Shown: positions 1 to 12,438 of the stretch, in pieces
How the letters are laid out: every line of letters starts with the position of its first letter
Position numbering within the stretch: the first letter of the stretch is position 1
Source of the DNA: Oxyruncus cristatus
Taxonomy: Eukaryota; Chordata; Aves; Passeriformes; Cotingidae
Assembly: GCA_013399855.1 (NCBI GenBank)
Contig: VXAY01006823.1
Location: 738,100 to 802,099 of the forward strand
Direction: 5' to 3'
DNA length: 64,000 bases
Program-made: the position numbers and the translations under genes
The notes under the pieces: model-generated
The model's input: only the letters and a program-made list of their open reading frames with translations
Database searches by the model: none
What the model was told of the DNA's origin: nothing

Positions 1-426
1 AAAAGATGTTAGTGCTAAAGATAACTAGGTTGATTTAACATATTGTTAGCCCTAGCAATGGTTAGGGGAGACTGAGCAACTTCTCCCTTGGAAGGGACTA
101 TCTGCATGTAGGCTGAACTAAGTGACCCTACATCACTTTATCCCTTTGCCAGCTCAGCTGTGGGCTATGCCTTGGCTTGAGGACAGCAATCAGTTACTAT
201 CCTGAACTGCACTGCTTTTCTGTACAGCCTTTGAGTGTCTCATAGCAGTTTTAGCTTAACTCACAGGCTAGGCAGGCTAAAGTTCATTCTGAGAAGTAGA
301 TGTCATGAGCCAGACTGCTTGCTTTTGGAGTTGAGTGCTAGTCAATCAGGAATAAATCCATGGTCACTGAGTAAAATCTGGGTGTGGAATAAGCAATTGT
401 AGATTTAATGCAAGCTAGCAGTTATA
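1..426. other. Non-coding sequence, no gene seen
   Basis: AT-rich unique sequence leading up to a CR1 fragment. I see no open frame of useful length, no simple repeat and no recognisable transposon. Confidence 0.6.
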
Positions 427-570
427 AAATCATAGAAAAATTTAGTTTGGAGAGCACCTTTGGAGATCAAAGAGTCCAAACCCTCTTTCAAAGCAGGCCC
501 AGCTTCACTGCTAGATCATATTGCTTTGTACCTTGTCCAGCTGAGCTTTTAGTATCTCCAGTGACATTCA
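427..570 (-). mobile_element. CR1 LINE 3'-end fragment, reversed
   Basis: Read on the plus strand this is the reverse complement of an avian CR1 3' end. It starts 'atcatagaaaaatttag', then has 'ttggagagcacctttggagatcaaagagtccaa', then an 'aaagcaggcccagcttcactgctagatca' block, and then 'accttgtccagctgagctttta' and 'tatctccag', which are the usual blocks in the usual order. CR1 is the main avian non-LTR retrotransposon and is normally 5'-truncated. This copy is short, diverged by many substitutions and carries no coding capacity. The outer (5') boundary is uncertain and could lie as far as about 600. Identification is by motif order from memory of the family consensus, not by alignment. Confidence 0.8.
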
Positions 571-3500
571 AAGTGCATTGGTACCTACATTTCTCAAAGA
601 GCATGAGTCAGTTCTGGGACCTCTAGTGTGAGATGGGAATGGCCTTTAGCACATACTAATATTAAAGAGAAGTTCAAGATAATCTGTGGGAGATTGGAGC
701 TTGATTGGAGCCAGGTAAGAGAAGAAATTCAACTCACATTAAATTAAGGATGCCAGCCACTGAGCACTAGGTAAACAAGGCCACTGCCATGATCACTCCC
801 CCTGCAACCTCAGTCTGAGGGGAAACAGCCACCATTCCTCCATTGTGCTCTGCTGGAAAAGCCCATTTGCCACATCGGGCATAGCAGAACCTGACAAGCT
901 TAGCCTGAAGAAGACACTGAACTGAAAAACTTGACTTTGCAAACCTGAAGTGTTTCTTGGCATTCTGTGGTGCCAAATTTTAACTCTTCAAGGAGCTGCC
1001 ATAGAAAAAAATATTGGCTTTACTGGATGTTCCTACCATTCAATAAAAGTTGAGTTGGAGAGTGGCAGATCTAAAGTGTCATGCATTTATATATGCCCAC
1101 TTAGCATTTAAACTAAAAATCTTGCTAGCCAAAATTCCCCCAGATGCATATATGTGCACTGTGTACACACATTCTCAGATAGGCTTACATGAGGTGGTGA
1201 TAGAAAGGTCAAATAATATTTGCGCAATATTTAAGCCAAGGTAAAATACAGGAAGCTTAACTAGGGATGCGGGGGAAACCCAGAAGCTGAAAAGGACTTC
1301 ATTAAATGAATGCTTATGCCCTTCCCTGTTTGTCTTCAGTGCAGGATTGTAACTAGAGGGTTGTTCCCTAGGCATTAGACGGGGAAGAATGGATTAAAGA
1401 AAATTGGTGGCAACAATGCACCCCTTGAATATAATTTAAAGTTGTAAATTATTTCATTTGGTCTATATTTAAAGTCAAAAGGCCAAATCCATAATATTAT
1501 TCTAATTTTTTCAAAAGACTAAAAAATTAGACCAAAGCTGCTAAATTGGGATATTATTTCAGTGGGTAACACTGAACTGAGTTTAAGGTATTAACTGGAT
1601 ATAGTATCCATGCATTTCTAGTTTATTACAAACAGCAATTTTCATAAATCTAAATACATTTTTGCTATCTGATCACATCCCCAATGAAATGCGAACAATT
1701 AACCGAAATTTGATCAGAGTAACGTTACAGAAACATATTAAGTCATGTTCTGGACTTAGTTTTGTTTGTGGATTTTTATAGCTGCAATTAGTACAGACTT
1801 CTGATCTGCACTTTTTCAGGTAATGTCCATGTATCAGAGAACTGATTCCAACCATTTGGAGAAAATTCTCACTATTTGTCAGTGAGAATAATTCTCTCAA
1901 TTTAGCTCCCTCATAGATAAAAAATGTCTTCAAATAAGAATAGTTATATGTTATGTGTGAAGCTCATGGCCTTAGACTTCAAAATAGTTCACAGCAGATG
2001 CATTTTTACAATGTAAATGTCATGTAATACAATGAAAACCAATAAGTAAATCCAGGACAGACTTTGAAACTGGGGAATAAGATTCTTCAATCCTAGAACA
2101 ATTCATGCACGGATGATGCTGATTACCTACTGGAAGGTTTTACTATTTATAAGAGCATCCCTCTAATCAGTAGGAATAGGCCATATTATTTTTACTTTTG
2201 TGGGTTTTAATGAATTAAAGAGCCCAAATGTTTTAAGATATAGCTTGGATTTGAAGCACCAAGAATCAAAGCACTACAACTCATTTATATATTTTAAAGG
2301 CTTCTTCAATTACTTTGGTCTTACAAGAGGAAAATTTCAACTATTACTTATTTTTTTCCAAAAAGAGCCTGACTGACAGCTCATGGAAACTATGTCCTCC
2401 CTTATGCAACAGAAGAAACATAGCAAGGATCTTGTAATTTCTGCCAACACAGTTAAGAGCAGTAATTGATAATAGCTTCATTGGTGGCTTTAATTATTCA
2501 GATATTTGTACACTATAAATACAACTGGAACTTAAATTTCATTACAGAAAAAAAAAGAGGACTAACAAGATATCCCCCAATTATTAGTAATCTAGGACAG
2601 CTCTGAAACATGATTTTGCAACTGCAGTCTTCTTGTCTCATTGTAGGCACTGGGGTCCTTCTAAAGAAACTTTAAGTTACAAAAAGATCAAAATGGATGA
2701 CTGTCCAAAGCAGTATCTCATCATTTTCTTTGTAAACTGAAATAAAAAAAAATAAGAAAACACCTTTATGATATTAAAACATCAAGGATAGTAGATCTAT
2801 ACATAGCCCAAGATGACAGATACTTAGGAATTGTGATCAAATCCTATAAAGTGCAGCTGTTAGAATTAAGATTTTTGTGGAACCCTAAAGCCAAGACAAT
2901 GTGTTCACTGATCTTGTCTGGTAGTCTCCTTCTGGAAAAGTTCAGCTCAAGGAGCAGTAGACTGGATTAAATCAGATATGATGTCCTGACAGAGGAATCA
3001 AAGAGTGAGCTGGGCAGAGCATTCTGGAGTCAATAGGACAGCCGAGTGACACAGGAGATGCACTCTCTCACTTTGGTATTGCTAGGAATACTTTAATTTA
3101 GGCTTGGTCCCTGAAACAGCCTTGTCATAGAAAAGAGGCTGGACAAAGCACCAAGTCCCGTTGCAAGACGATTTTCTCACTGTAGCTAAGTTAAGAACAA
3201 AGAAAACATTTTACATAGACCTCCAAACTAATTGTGGATCGAACAGAAGTTAGGTTAGATACTTCTCCAATTAGGGGTGCTTACTGCTGCAAAGAAGCAG
3301 TCTTTTTAGAGGAGAAGCCCTCATACCTCTGGCTTTTTTCTATTTCCCTTCTGAAAAAAAGCTTTAATTTCACTGACCCTTCTTTCCTAGGTCTCACAGT
3401 CACGCAGTTCCACAGACACTGCCCCAAAAATCAGCCTTTACACATTCATCATGTCTTCAAACTTTTCCCTCATTTTTCCAAACTCATTCCTGCTTAGTCC

Positions 3501-6500
3501 TTCCCTTTGACCTCAATAATCCCCCCCTTCTTCTTTTTCTCCTCAGAGCTGGACTTATTCATGTAAGCTAATTAAATGAAAAAGTGATTGCTACCTTTTT
3601 ATATTAAAGGAAAGACCTGACATACTCAAAAAGCACACTGCTACAAGTGGCATACTGTCTCTTTAACTGTCCCAGAAAGCTTTCAGTGTAAATAACCATC
3701 TACTCCAGATCCTCCCAGTTCACCCATTACTCTCACTTGCTACCACTGCACAGCCAAAAACTGCCCAGGACAGGCTCCTCCTGCTCATCCACTCTTCCCT
3801 CCGAACAGCACCCAGCATTGAGCTTGAATGTCTCTAAATTAGCTGTGCAAGCTGACAGCCCATTGGTCCCAGCAGCCACCATTACTCCTCAGCCTTTTTT
3901 CCCAGACTGTTGTTGCTAAGCTGGCCTGCCCACCTGTCTTCCTCCTCCTGCGGTAGCCAAGCTTCAACTCCAGTGTCTGGCTGGGTCCCTGGCACCCCAG
4001 GCACATTCAGTAACAATCTGTCCAAACAAGGCTCTGACAGCAGAAACAAGAGAGCATGATAGAGGAAGAAAAAAAAAAAGAGAAGGTATTGTAATCCTAT
4101 ATCTGCAGCTTGCCACTCTTTATCCAGTACCAAATAAGCTTATTACAACAGGAGTATGCATCTTGTGCTCTCCTGGCAACACTGAACTAAATCCAGTCGA
4201 CCCAAGGAGACCATTCAGGAGGGAATTTAAAGGAGAGGATTGCATTAGCTGAGTGAAGAACTCAGTAAGGTATAAACAAGTATTTCATAAAAGGCAAGGT
4301 CGAGGTGAGGGCAAATACTGGCAAGAGTCCAACCATAGTGATGAAGTGAAGGGAGATGCTGGTGGAAGAAGAAATTCAGGGTCAGTGATGACAACGAGAT
4401 TTCTCGCCTGGGGAGAAAAGTAAAGGTCTAGAGACATGAAAAAACTTTAGCCTAATTAACGGTTCTCCTTGTGGAAAAATTGATACCAAAATAACATAGG
4501 TTAATTATTATCACCATCGTTACAGGAACCCATCTAGTTAGTGACATGGCTGGGCCCCACAGCATTTCCGTGGGATTGCCTCCCTTCGTGAAGGCTGACA
4601 CAGCAAAGTACTGCCCAGTGGGCAGCCTGGAGACCTTCCACAGTCTGGGCAGTGGCTTCCCTCTGCTCTGGAAAAGGCAGTGGTGGGGTCAGGACGTCAT
4701 CCTTTGCTTCAGAAGTGCCATCTGTACATCACTGAGGTAGGTCATGCAATGCTGAGGTGAACAAGTGGAGCAGGTTTGTTTGTTTAAGGTCATGCCTGAA
4801 ATGCTTTAAAACAATACATTTTCAACTTGGTTTCAGCTTCCTCCATGCTCTGTGACAGAGATTCATGGTGTCTTTGTACTTCATAAGTCCTTTTAGAGAG
4901 CAAAAAGCAGTGAATAACAAAACATCTTCAGCTTAAAGAGCTCTGCATTTGGAAGTTAATTCAAACAGGGCCCCATTTGACTGTCTTTACCTAACGTTAA
5001 ATGGGCATTTCAGCTCAATAGAGAAACATGTCACAGTTGCTGGATTCCACTCAGATTGCCCAAAAAGTAGGTACCACTCACTTTCTGCAAAAATACGGAA
5101 ATCTGACCCAAAGACTTCTTTAGTAGAGACTGGGTTATGGAGGAGTGCAGCTCAAAAAATAGAAAAATGCAGACATAAAGTGCAAAGTAGTTTACAGAAA
5201 ATGTGTGCCTTCCCTTCCTTTTTCTCAAGTCATTTCAATTTTTCAGCATTTTGGCAGTATCGATAAGGACTGCCACTACACCTTTAATTCCCATATTCTG
5301 GAAAACAAGGTGAGTGAAAACCAGAAAGCTCTGGGTAATAGCTCTTCTGGTGGAATTGAGACCTGAATTCAGCCACATATAGCAGCCTGGTGATGTCTCA
5401 TACAACCCATTAAAAATGCCCTGAGTAGTCTATAAATTACAGCTGTGAAAATGGAACCAAATACTTTTAATGTGCTTTCCTCAAGACCGTATTTTTATGT
5501 ACATCTGTGTGTTTGCTTCAGCCCATATGTTATTACTTAACCTCTGAATCTATCAGGTATATGGACAATAAAATCTACAAGAGTTAAAGCTTAATTTAGT
5601 AAAGATTGGTCTGGTTTCCCTGAATTTCCTGTACTTTTAAAGCAAGCATTAGTTTTGTTACCTGGAGTGCCTGCAATTGCTGATGTTCCCGAGCACCTTA
5701 CAGCAATGGTAATAAAATGTGTTACAAAGTTTGAGTATAAAAATTCCTTTCCAATTAAGATCTATTTTTTGGGAGGGGGGGTTGTTTATGTTATGTATGA
5801 GACAGGTAAGTGTGCAGATCAGTGGCAATCACACACACAGCACAGTACCTTTAGTACCTTACTCTGTTAGCCCAGTTACTCCTGGACAGAACATGATCAG
5901 CTGAGATGGGTCTGGAGATGCCAGGCCCTGGGTAGGGATGCTGAGCAAGGAGTGGCAGAGAAAGATTGTGTATTATCATAAAAAAATATTCCTTTAACAA
6001 ATGTAAAAAAAAAGGAAAGCTTGAACAATCTACTAATTCTGTGTTTGATTTTGCGTTTTTTTCCACTACTTAATAAAGAATGTACTTTAAAGGTCAAATA
6101 TTTTACCTTGTAAACCATTAGTGTCATGGTGAGTGCCCAGAAAATTATTACGCTGGAGAAAGTGACAATTGAAAAGTGCACAGGATGAACATCAATGATT
6201 TTTTTGTTTGTTTGTTTTATAATGAAGATATTTTAAATTATTTTCGAAAACAAATTACTGATGCACACAGTATTTCCTGTTGATTTAAGCAAATTAAATA
6301 GTGGGAGAAATATCCAATGGTTTAATTGCTTTAATTATGCGTATTGAAGTGGGATGTTTAGCTGTAATTTTCAACAAGTAAAAACAGCCAAATGCCTTAT
6401 GAAGCCTTTTCTCCTTATTCAAGGAGCTTCAATGGGTACTGAAATTTTTAGAGGTGAAAAGACAAAAACAGGGCTTCTTTCTTATTTTTGTTCTGTTTTC

Positions 6501-9400
6501 AATATTTTTTCTGCATTATACTTTTCAATACTGCTGAGGAATTGTATGAGGTCAAATTCAGAAGTGAAGCAAAAGTTTATATAAGGCACCTGACACCAAA
6601 ACTTCATTTAGCTGTCACAGAAGTCATTAGAAACCATATAAGCTTCTTAAACTCACAGAATGGACTGAAATTTTCATACACATGCATAGGACCTAACTGG
6701 TGCTGGCGCATAGCCAGTGTATTAGAAGATGATTTAAAGATTTGCATTCTGAGAAGCCAAAGGGAAAGATGTAAAAGTCTATATTGTCACTTCTCAAATG
6801 TAGACTTACCTATGACTTACATAATTGGAAAGTAATACTAGGGAATTCATTTGCACCTAAGAATACCACGCTACGTATTAAAGTAAGGTATTGCTTTCTC
6901 AACCACTTCCCAAAATTTTGGCTCACTAGTGCCTGTCTCTAAATTTAATTTCTTACCAATGTTTGGGAAATAGCCATGTAAGGAATAACTTAGGAGTTAC
7001 CTGCTCAGGTGTGTAATGAGTGGCAGATGCTACCAGCAACACCTATCCAAGGAGGGCTTTATTTCACTCTTGTAAATGAAGTTCATCTGCAGAACAAAGT
7101 TCAGGAACACTCTAAAAACCAGCATAAGCCCTAATAACTGCTAGTTTATTTGACCCATCATAGCACTCATTTCCAGCACTGTTTGTTGTTCCAACATGAC
7201 TGAGTTTTAATAGACTATTATAGAGTTTGGGGTTTTTATTAGATTAAAACTTTTTCAGAAATATTTTTCTCTCCCATCAACATCAAAGGAGAATAGGAGA
7301 AACTCCTTCATAAAGGTAATTTGAAATTACACAGTGAGAAGTAGATGTGAAAACCATTTCTTGGAAGTGGACTAAAAAACAGTTGTGCAGTTAAATGGGG
7401 AAAATCAGAGTTATAGGGTCCATGCATTTTGTTCATATTTAAATAAGGTTAAAATCTCCTTACTGTAAATTGAGAAGGAGCTGTCATTATAAAAAAAAAA
7501 AAAATAATAAAATTGCCTCTTAAATAGTGGTCAAATTTTAAACTACACAGACAAGTATGCAAGAACCACATTAGTTTGGTTCCTTAGGATTTAAAATTAT
7601 ATGACATTTTCTAGAGAAAGTTAATCTTTCATTAAAGTACCCAGCATCCCCATTTGCCACCTGTGTGAGAAAAATACTTCACATCAAATATTACCAAAGA
7701 AACCAATCAGTATAATATAAACTTGTGCTTTAATATTTCTGTTATGTCAACGCATAAAAAGAGATCCTTAAAATGTTAGTCTAAAATAGTTTAAAGGTAC
7801 CTCATTTTTATGAGGTCCTACAACAACAGTCCTGCCAAGTGTTTATGACATCAATCCCAGATTTAATAACACCGTGGTTAAAGGAGGCTGTATATTTAGG
7901 ATACTATTTACAGAAAGAAAAGACCAGCTCTATTTTTATGAGAAAGGTGTTTTTCTTTTTCGGGACAGCAACTGACTGTCTTCCCACAACTTTTGGGTTG
8001 TGTCAGACGATAAGAGAGGCCTGATGCTAGACTTGTAAAGCCCTGAAATCATTTGCATTTGTTTTGTAACTACATTTCTATGCAAATGTATAGCATCCTA
8101 CTTAACATCAGCAGTTTTAAATCCACTAAGTAGAGACACTTTCTGAGATTTTGTCAGACAGAAAGGATTAGAAGACTTAAGTTTGACTGAAATGCTGTGG
8201 AGTATAACTCATCTGAAGAAGTTTCAGGAGTTTAAAAAGTCACTGGTTTAATTTTTTTCCGAACTTTTCCTTCAAAATAAAAACCCTCACTCTTTCCTCT
8301 ATCTTGTGGGCTGTAGAAATGTTTTTCTTCTCTTTTTTCCTTAAGTTTTTTACAGGTAATTACTTATTTTACATTATAATAGTTTATTATTAGTCTGTGC
8401 ACACCTCTACCCCACCCACCCAGGTTCTTTTCCCAAATTTGCTTGCTCCATAACACTGCTCAAATTAACTGTTCATTCATCACCTTTTTATAAGATACAT
8501 TTACGCTTTCAGAAAATCTTTGGCCATTGACAGCTCTGCTTAACACAGGACAGGGTGAGCAAACACACAGGTGCAATCCAACACAATTTTCTAGTAGGCA
8601 GAAGCATAATAAGAACTTCTCATTCTCCCTGGCCTCCAGCCACCAATGCCCATCTCTATCCATTTTATGGGGGGTCTTTAATCCAAATCATTTCACATGA
8701 ACAAAATCAGCACAACTGAACAGAGGATAAACTTGAACACAGCTTTGGGAACACATGAGTATGAGAGAGGAGCCCAGGAAAGCCAGTGTTGCTGTAGGAA
8801 GAAGAACATACACACACATGCATGCACACTGAATGGCCTGTGTAAGTACAGGGAGTGGACACCATTTCTTGCTCTCCCCTTCTTCCTAGAAAATTTTGAA
8901 ATGAATCCCAATAGTCACAAAAATATATCAGATGCAGATCTTCCTTAGCCTGGGACAGTACTAACTTCTAGTTATGAAAAAAAATAAGGGACAGCAGTCA
9001 TCACAGTCATAGGTGACACAGGCCACAGATTGTCACTTCGCAATTCTTGAATTAAGTATTTGTTTGGACTGTTAAATTTTGAAACCTAAGTAATAAAGAA
9101 TCCTTAAAAATACTGGGAAAATCTCTGTAAATGTTTAATAACTTTCACTCCTAAAATGTGAGTTTCATTTTTAGGTTGAATAAATCAAATTTTGTCCTGT
9201 TGCTTTAAATGTTTTCACCAGCGAATGGCAACATCACCTTCATAGCTGCCCAAATACCAATGCCAAATCCACCATGACTTTTTCCCCAGCAAAATGCTCA
9301 ATGCAGGTCCCCATTCCTTGTGTCATATCTCAATATCTAGTTCAATAACCAACAGGGAAACCAAAATGCCACTTCATTAGCTCTATGATAAAAGAATAAA
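571..9400. other. Non-coding AT-rich sequence, no gene seen
   Basis: Nearly 9 kb without a supportable gene. Open frames are all under about 115 codons, overlap on both strands and show no recognisable domain. Minor items are an A14 run at 7491-7504, a TTTG-type run near 6199-6220, an A-rich run near 4069-4082, and a perfect 8-bp palindrome TTGCGCAA at 1220-1227 that matches the C/EBP core. Nothing here looks like a recent transposon. Confidence 0.6.
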
Positions 9401-9455
9401 TAGAATAGAATAGAATAGAATAGAATAGAATAGAATAGAATAGAATAGAATAGAA
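9401..9455. repeat. (TAGAA)11 pentanucleotide microsatellite
   Basis: Eleven perfect tandem copies of TAGAA (55 bp), preceded by an imperfect 'aaagaataaa' unit. The array is pure, which suggests it is young or actively slipping, so its length is likely to be polymorphic. No CR1 body was recognised beside it, so it does not look like a retrotransposon tail. Confidence 0.97.
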
Positions 9456-12149
9456 ACATGAAGTACTAGAAAGTCCAGTTGTTCCTCAAAGGGAAGGCAA
9501 ATTTGAGAAATTAGGATAACAGAAACCATTCTTCTGTGCCCTAGCCATTTTTATATGTTGTTGGCAGCTAACAGCTCTTGTAAGTGGTGTGGGTTAACAC
9601 CAAAGGTGTAGTTAGAGTTATTTAAATATTCTCTCAGAATTATTAGCTTTGTGAGTTTCCTGAGAGCTATTGAGCCACAGTACAGGTTTTGCGAGTGCAG
9701 TGGTATGTCTAGAGAGTTATTATCAGATAGAGCTTGGTAATTGAGAATGAGTTTATCAGATGTTTTTGGCAGTGTCATAAAGAACTAGACTGTGCACCTT
9801 AAGCATTGCAGACCTGTATTTCATTTTGCCTTTTGTGGGAAGATGCACTGTGCTTGTAGCCTTTTGATTAAGTCACACCTATGAACTGCAAAAGTGGCAT
9901 TGTCTCAGGATTCACTCATCAGAGAAGAGAGGATGCAAAGCTGGGTTTTGTCTTCAGAACTGATGCCATAGTTCAAGAGATAAGAATTTTAGCACAAAAC
10001 ACAAGGTATTACATCTTTTTGGAACTTGCACTGTCCTTTCATTTAGCCATTTGGGACATTTATTTTAGGATGAGCACTGTTTAAGGTGAAACAAGATATT
10101 GCATTGCAGTAGTAAACATTACAGCACTGCATTGTAGCTAGAAGCAAGTGTATGCAGGAAGAAAAGGAAAAAAGTTCCAGGTGGATTTTACTTTGAAAGT
10201 TGGAACATGGATTTACTCCTCTCTCACTTGGTAATTGAAAATTGTCTCATTTAGAGACCTAAAAGATAATGTCTCAAAAACGAAGCTTTTTTTTTTTTTC
10301 ATCAGCTGATACCTTTCCCTCACATCCAGCCTTCTGAATGTCCTCAGAAATACTAGCTGCAGCACAAAGGATATGGCACAAATATAAGCCTAGGGCCTTG
10401 GGAAACCAAGTAGGAAGAAAGGATGAGAAAAAACCCACTCCTTTTAACTACAGTCTGTAATTGTGCCTGCTTTAAACCACAGCCTCATACACACAGGTTC
10501 TTCACACAGGGGTGTAATTCTCTTTAGTCCAATATGCTTGCTCTGCACATTCACTTCTTGTCTTCAGGAATTTTTGGCAGCTATGAGCTCTGGTTTATGT
10601 TGGGTAATTACTGGAGTTGAATTATCTAAGTGTCCACAAGGAGATGAAAGTGGAGGTGGGGATTTACTCACCTAATCCAGCTCTGCTTTCTGACGGGGAG
10701 AAGAGTTTAACTCACAGATGTCACAGTCAAAACTGGTCTCCACATTATTGTGATGACTTGAGCAGGCTCTCCAGTGTAAGCACTCTGTTCCCCCGTGGGG
10801 GGAAATATCCAGCTGGCACAAGTGTTTGGTTATGAGAGATGCTTCAAAACAGTTTGAGATCCAATTATGAGATGATGAAAACCCTTATGGGACATGCAGG
10901 ATGTTTGATTTAGAGAAATTATCTCCTCACAGGTAAAATGACCTGTACTTATTAGTGGAGTAAATAATGTAATCTGCGTAATTCAATGAAATTGCTATTT
11001 CCCCACACACTTGCATTATATTATACAGAAGAAATGTGTATTGATGGATTGCCTCACTCACCAAGGGCAGAGCACGTTCCTGGAGAGCAGGTGGCTGGCC
11101 CTCAGCTGTCCCTGGGAACCCACCCCGTTAGAGATACTCTCCCAACTCCTTGTCGAAGAAATCCCTGCCAGCAGTGGCTGCATCAGTGAATTGCAAGATG
11201 AACTTTGGATGACCGAAAAGCAAAACATGTTGGTCATGTAAAAGCAAAACATCCAGCTGCTAGAGTTGGATTGCTGCCTTTTGCCTAACCATACAACTTT
11301 CAGCCTCTTCCCTGTTCAGCTCAGTTCCTAGCCTGGATACATTTAAAGCACATAAATTATTTGCTCTCCGTAACCCCACTGTAAGCACACTACTGTTTAC
11401 TAGGCCTTATGTGTGCTTTCTCCAGGCTTCAAACTTTAATGACTCATTCTGATATATGTGACACGATGAGTGCCCTCTATACTTAATTATGAAAAGATTT
11501 TTCTGATACTCTGGTTGCAATTTTAGTTTTGGCAGTTGGTAATCTTCCCAGGTTAGTCTAAGTGCTTTTAAGAGTCAATGAGAAAAGAAAGTACATTTTT
11601 GCCTTAAACTAATTTCTGAAAAGTGTTAAAAAGAAAAGTTAAATCCCAAAGTAGGGTTTCCCATCAAAATTCAGACAGAAAGCGTGCTGTAAGCAAGGCT
11701 ACCCCTCTATGTAAGGCCAAATGTCTCAGCCTCAGATCTAAGTTTTATGAAAAAGCAGAGACCTGATTTGTCTCTTTTTCACTGCAGGAGAGGCATTGAA
11801 AAACCCAAGGGACTGTAAACAGCCCTATGTGAAAGCAATTGTAAGACTGGTGTCCTCACCGTCACCTCAGACAGCAAATCTAAATCAGCCTAGGAACATT
11901 TCTAAGTATGATAGAGCTACTGCTCTCACGCTTGTTTCCTCAAGGCTTATGAACAAAATCCCTGTAGAGCGTGACTCATACTAACTTTACTTGCCATCTC
12001 TATCAGAATTCATGTCACGAGTTAAAACCACAGTCAGGAACTTCATCTGAAAGGTTATGAATTTTTATTAGAAATCTAATGTTAGGAACCTAATCTATGT
12101 TTTAAATTTTTTTATCACCAAATCATATGACATTTGTGGATAGGAGGGA
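9456..12149. other. Non-coding sequence, no gene seen
   Basis: Unique sequence with a T13 run at 10287-10299. The only gene-like signal is a 53-bp segment (11788-11840). It sits between a good splice acceptor ('tctctttttcactgcag') and a GTAAGA donor and is open in one of three frames. It is too short to identify as a real exon. Confidence 0.55.
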
Positions 12150-12438
12150 GACAGGGTTGTTTAGCTTGGAGAGAAGGAGGCTTGGGGAGACCTTACTGCT
12201 CTCTACAACTGCCTGAAAGGAGGTTATAGCAAGGTAGGGGTTGGCCTCTTCTCACAGGCAACTCACAACAGGACAAGAGGAAACAGCTTCAAGATGATCC
12301 AGGGGAGGTTTAGGTTGGACATCAGGAAACATTTCTTCACTGAAGAAACTGGTTTAGTTGGCATAGTTGTGTTTGGTCAAAGGCTAGACTTGATTATCTT
12401 GGAGGTCTTTTCCAACCTTGATGATTCTGTGATTCTAT
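12150..12438 (+). mobile_element. CR1 LINE 3' end with probable internal deletion
   Basis: The copy opens with 'gttgtttagcttggagagaagg', continues with 'ttggggagaccttactgct', 'caggacaagaggaaa' and 'ggttggacatcaggaaacatttcttcac', and ends with 'ttggaggtcttttccaacctt' plus 'gattctgtgattctata'. These are the ordered blocks of the last few hundred bases of an avian CR1. From memory of the family, roughly 100 bp normally present after 'ttcttcactgaa' (the 'ggaacaggctgccc' and 'tccctggaggtgttcaa' blocks) are missing, so I infer an internal deletion near 12349. The 'aggtcttttccaac' variant differs from the 'ggtcccttccaac' form of the copies near 30.5 and 45.7 kb, which points to a different CR1 subfamily. 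The reading frame is broken and has no function. Confidence 0.93.

Noticed and set aside
9401..9455. TAGAA array as a CRISPR-like or satellite array
   Set aside because: It is a simple pentanucleotide microsatellite without spacers, in a eukaryotic context.
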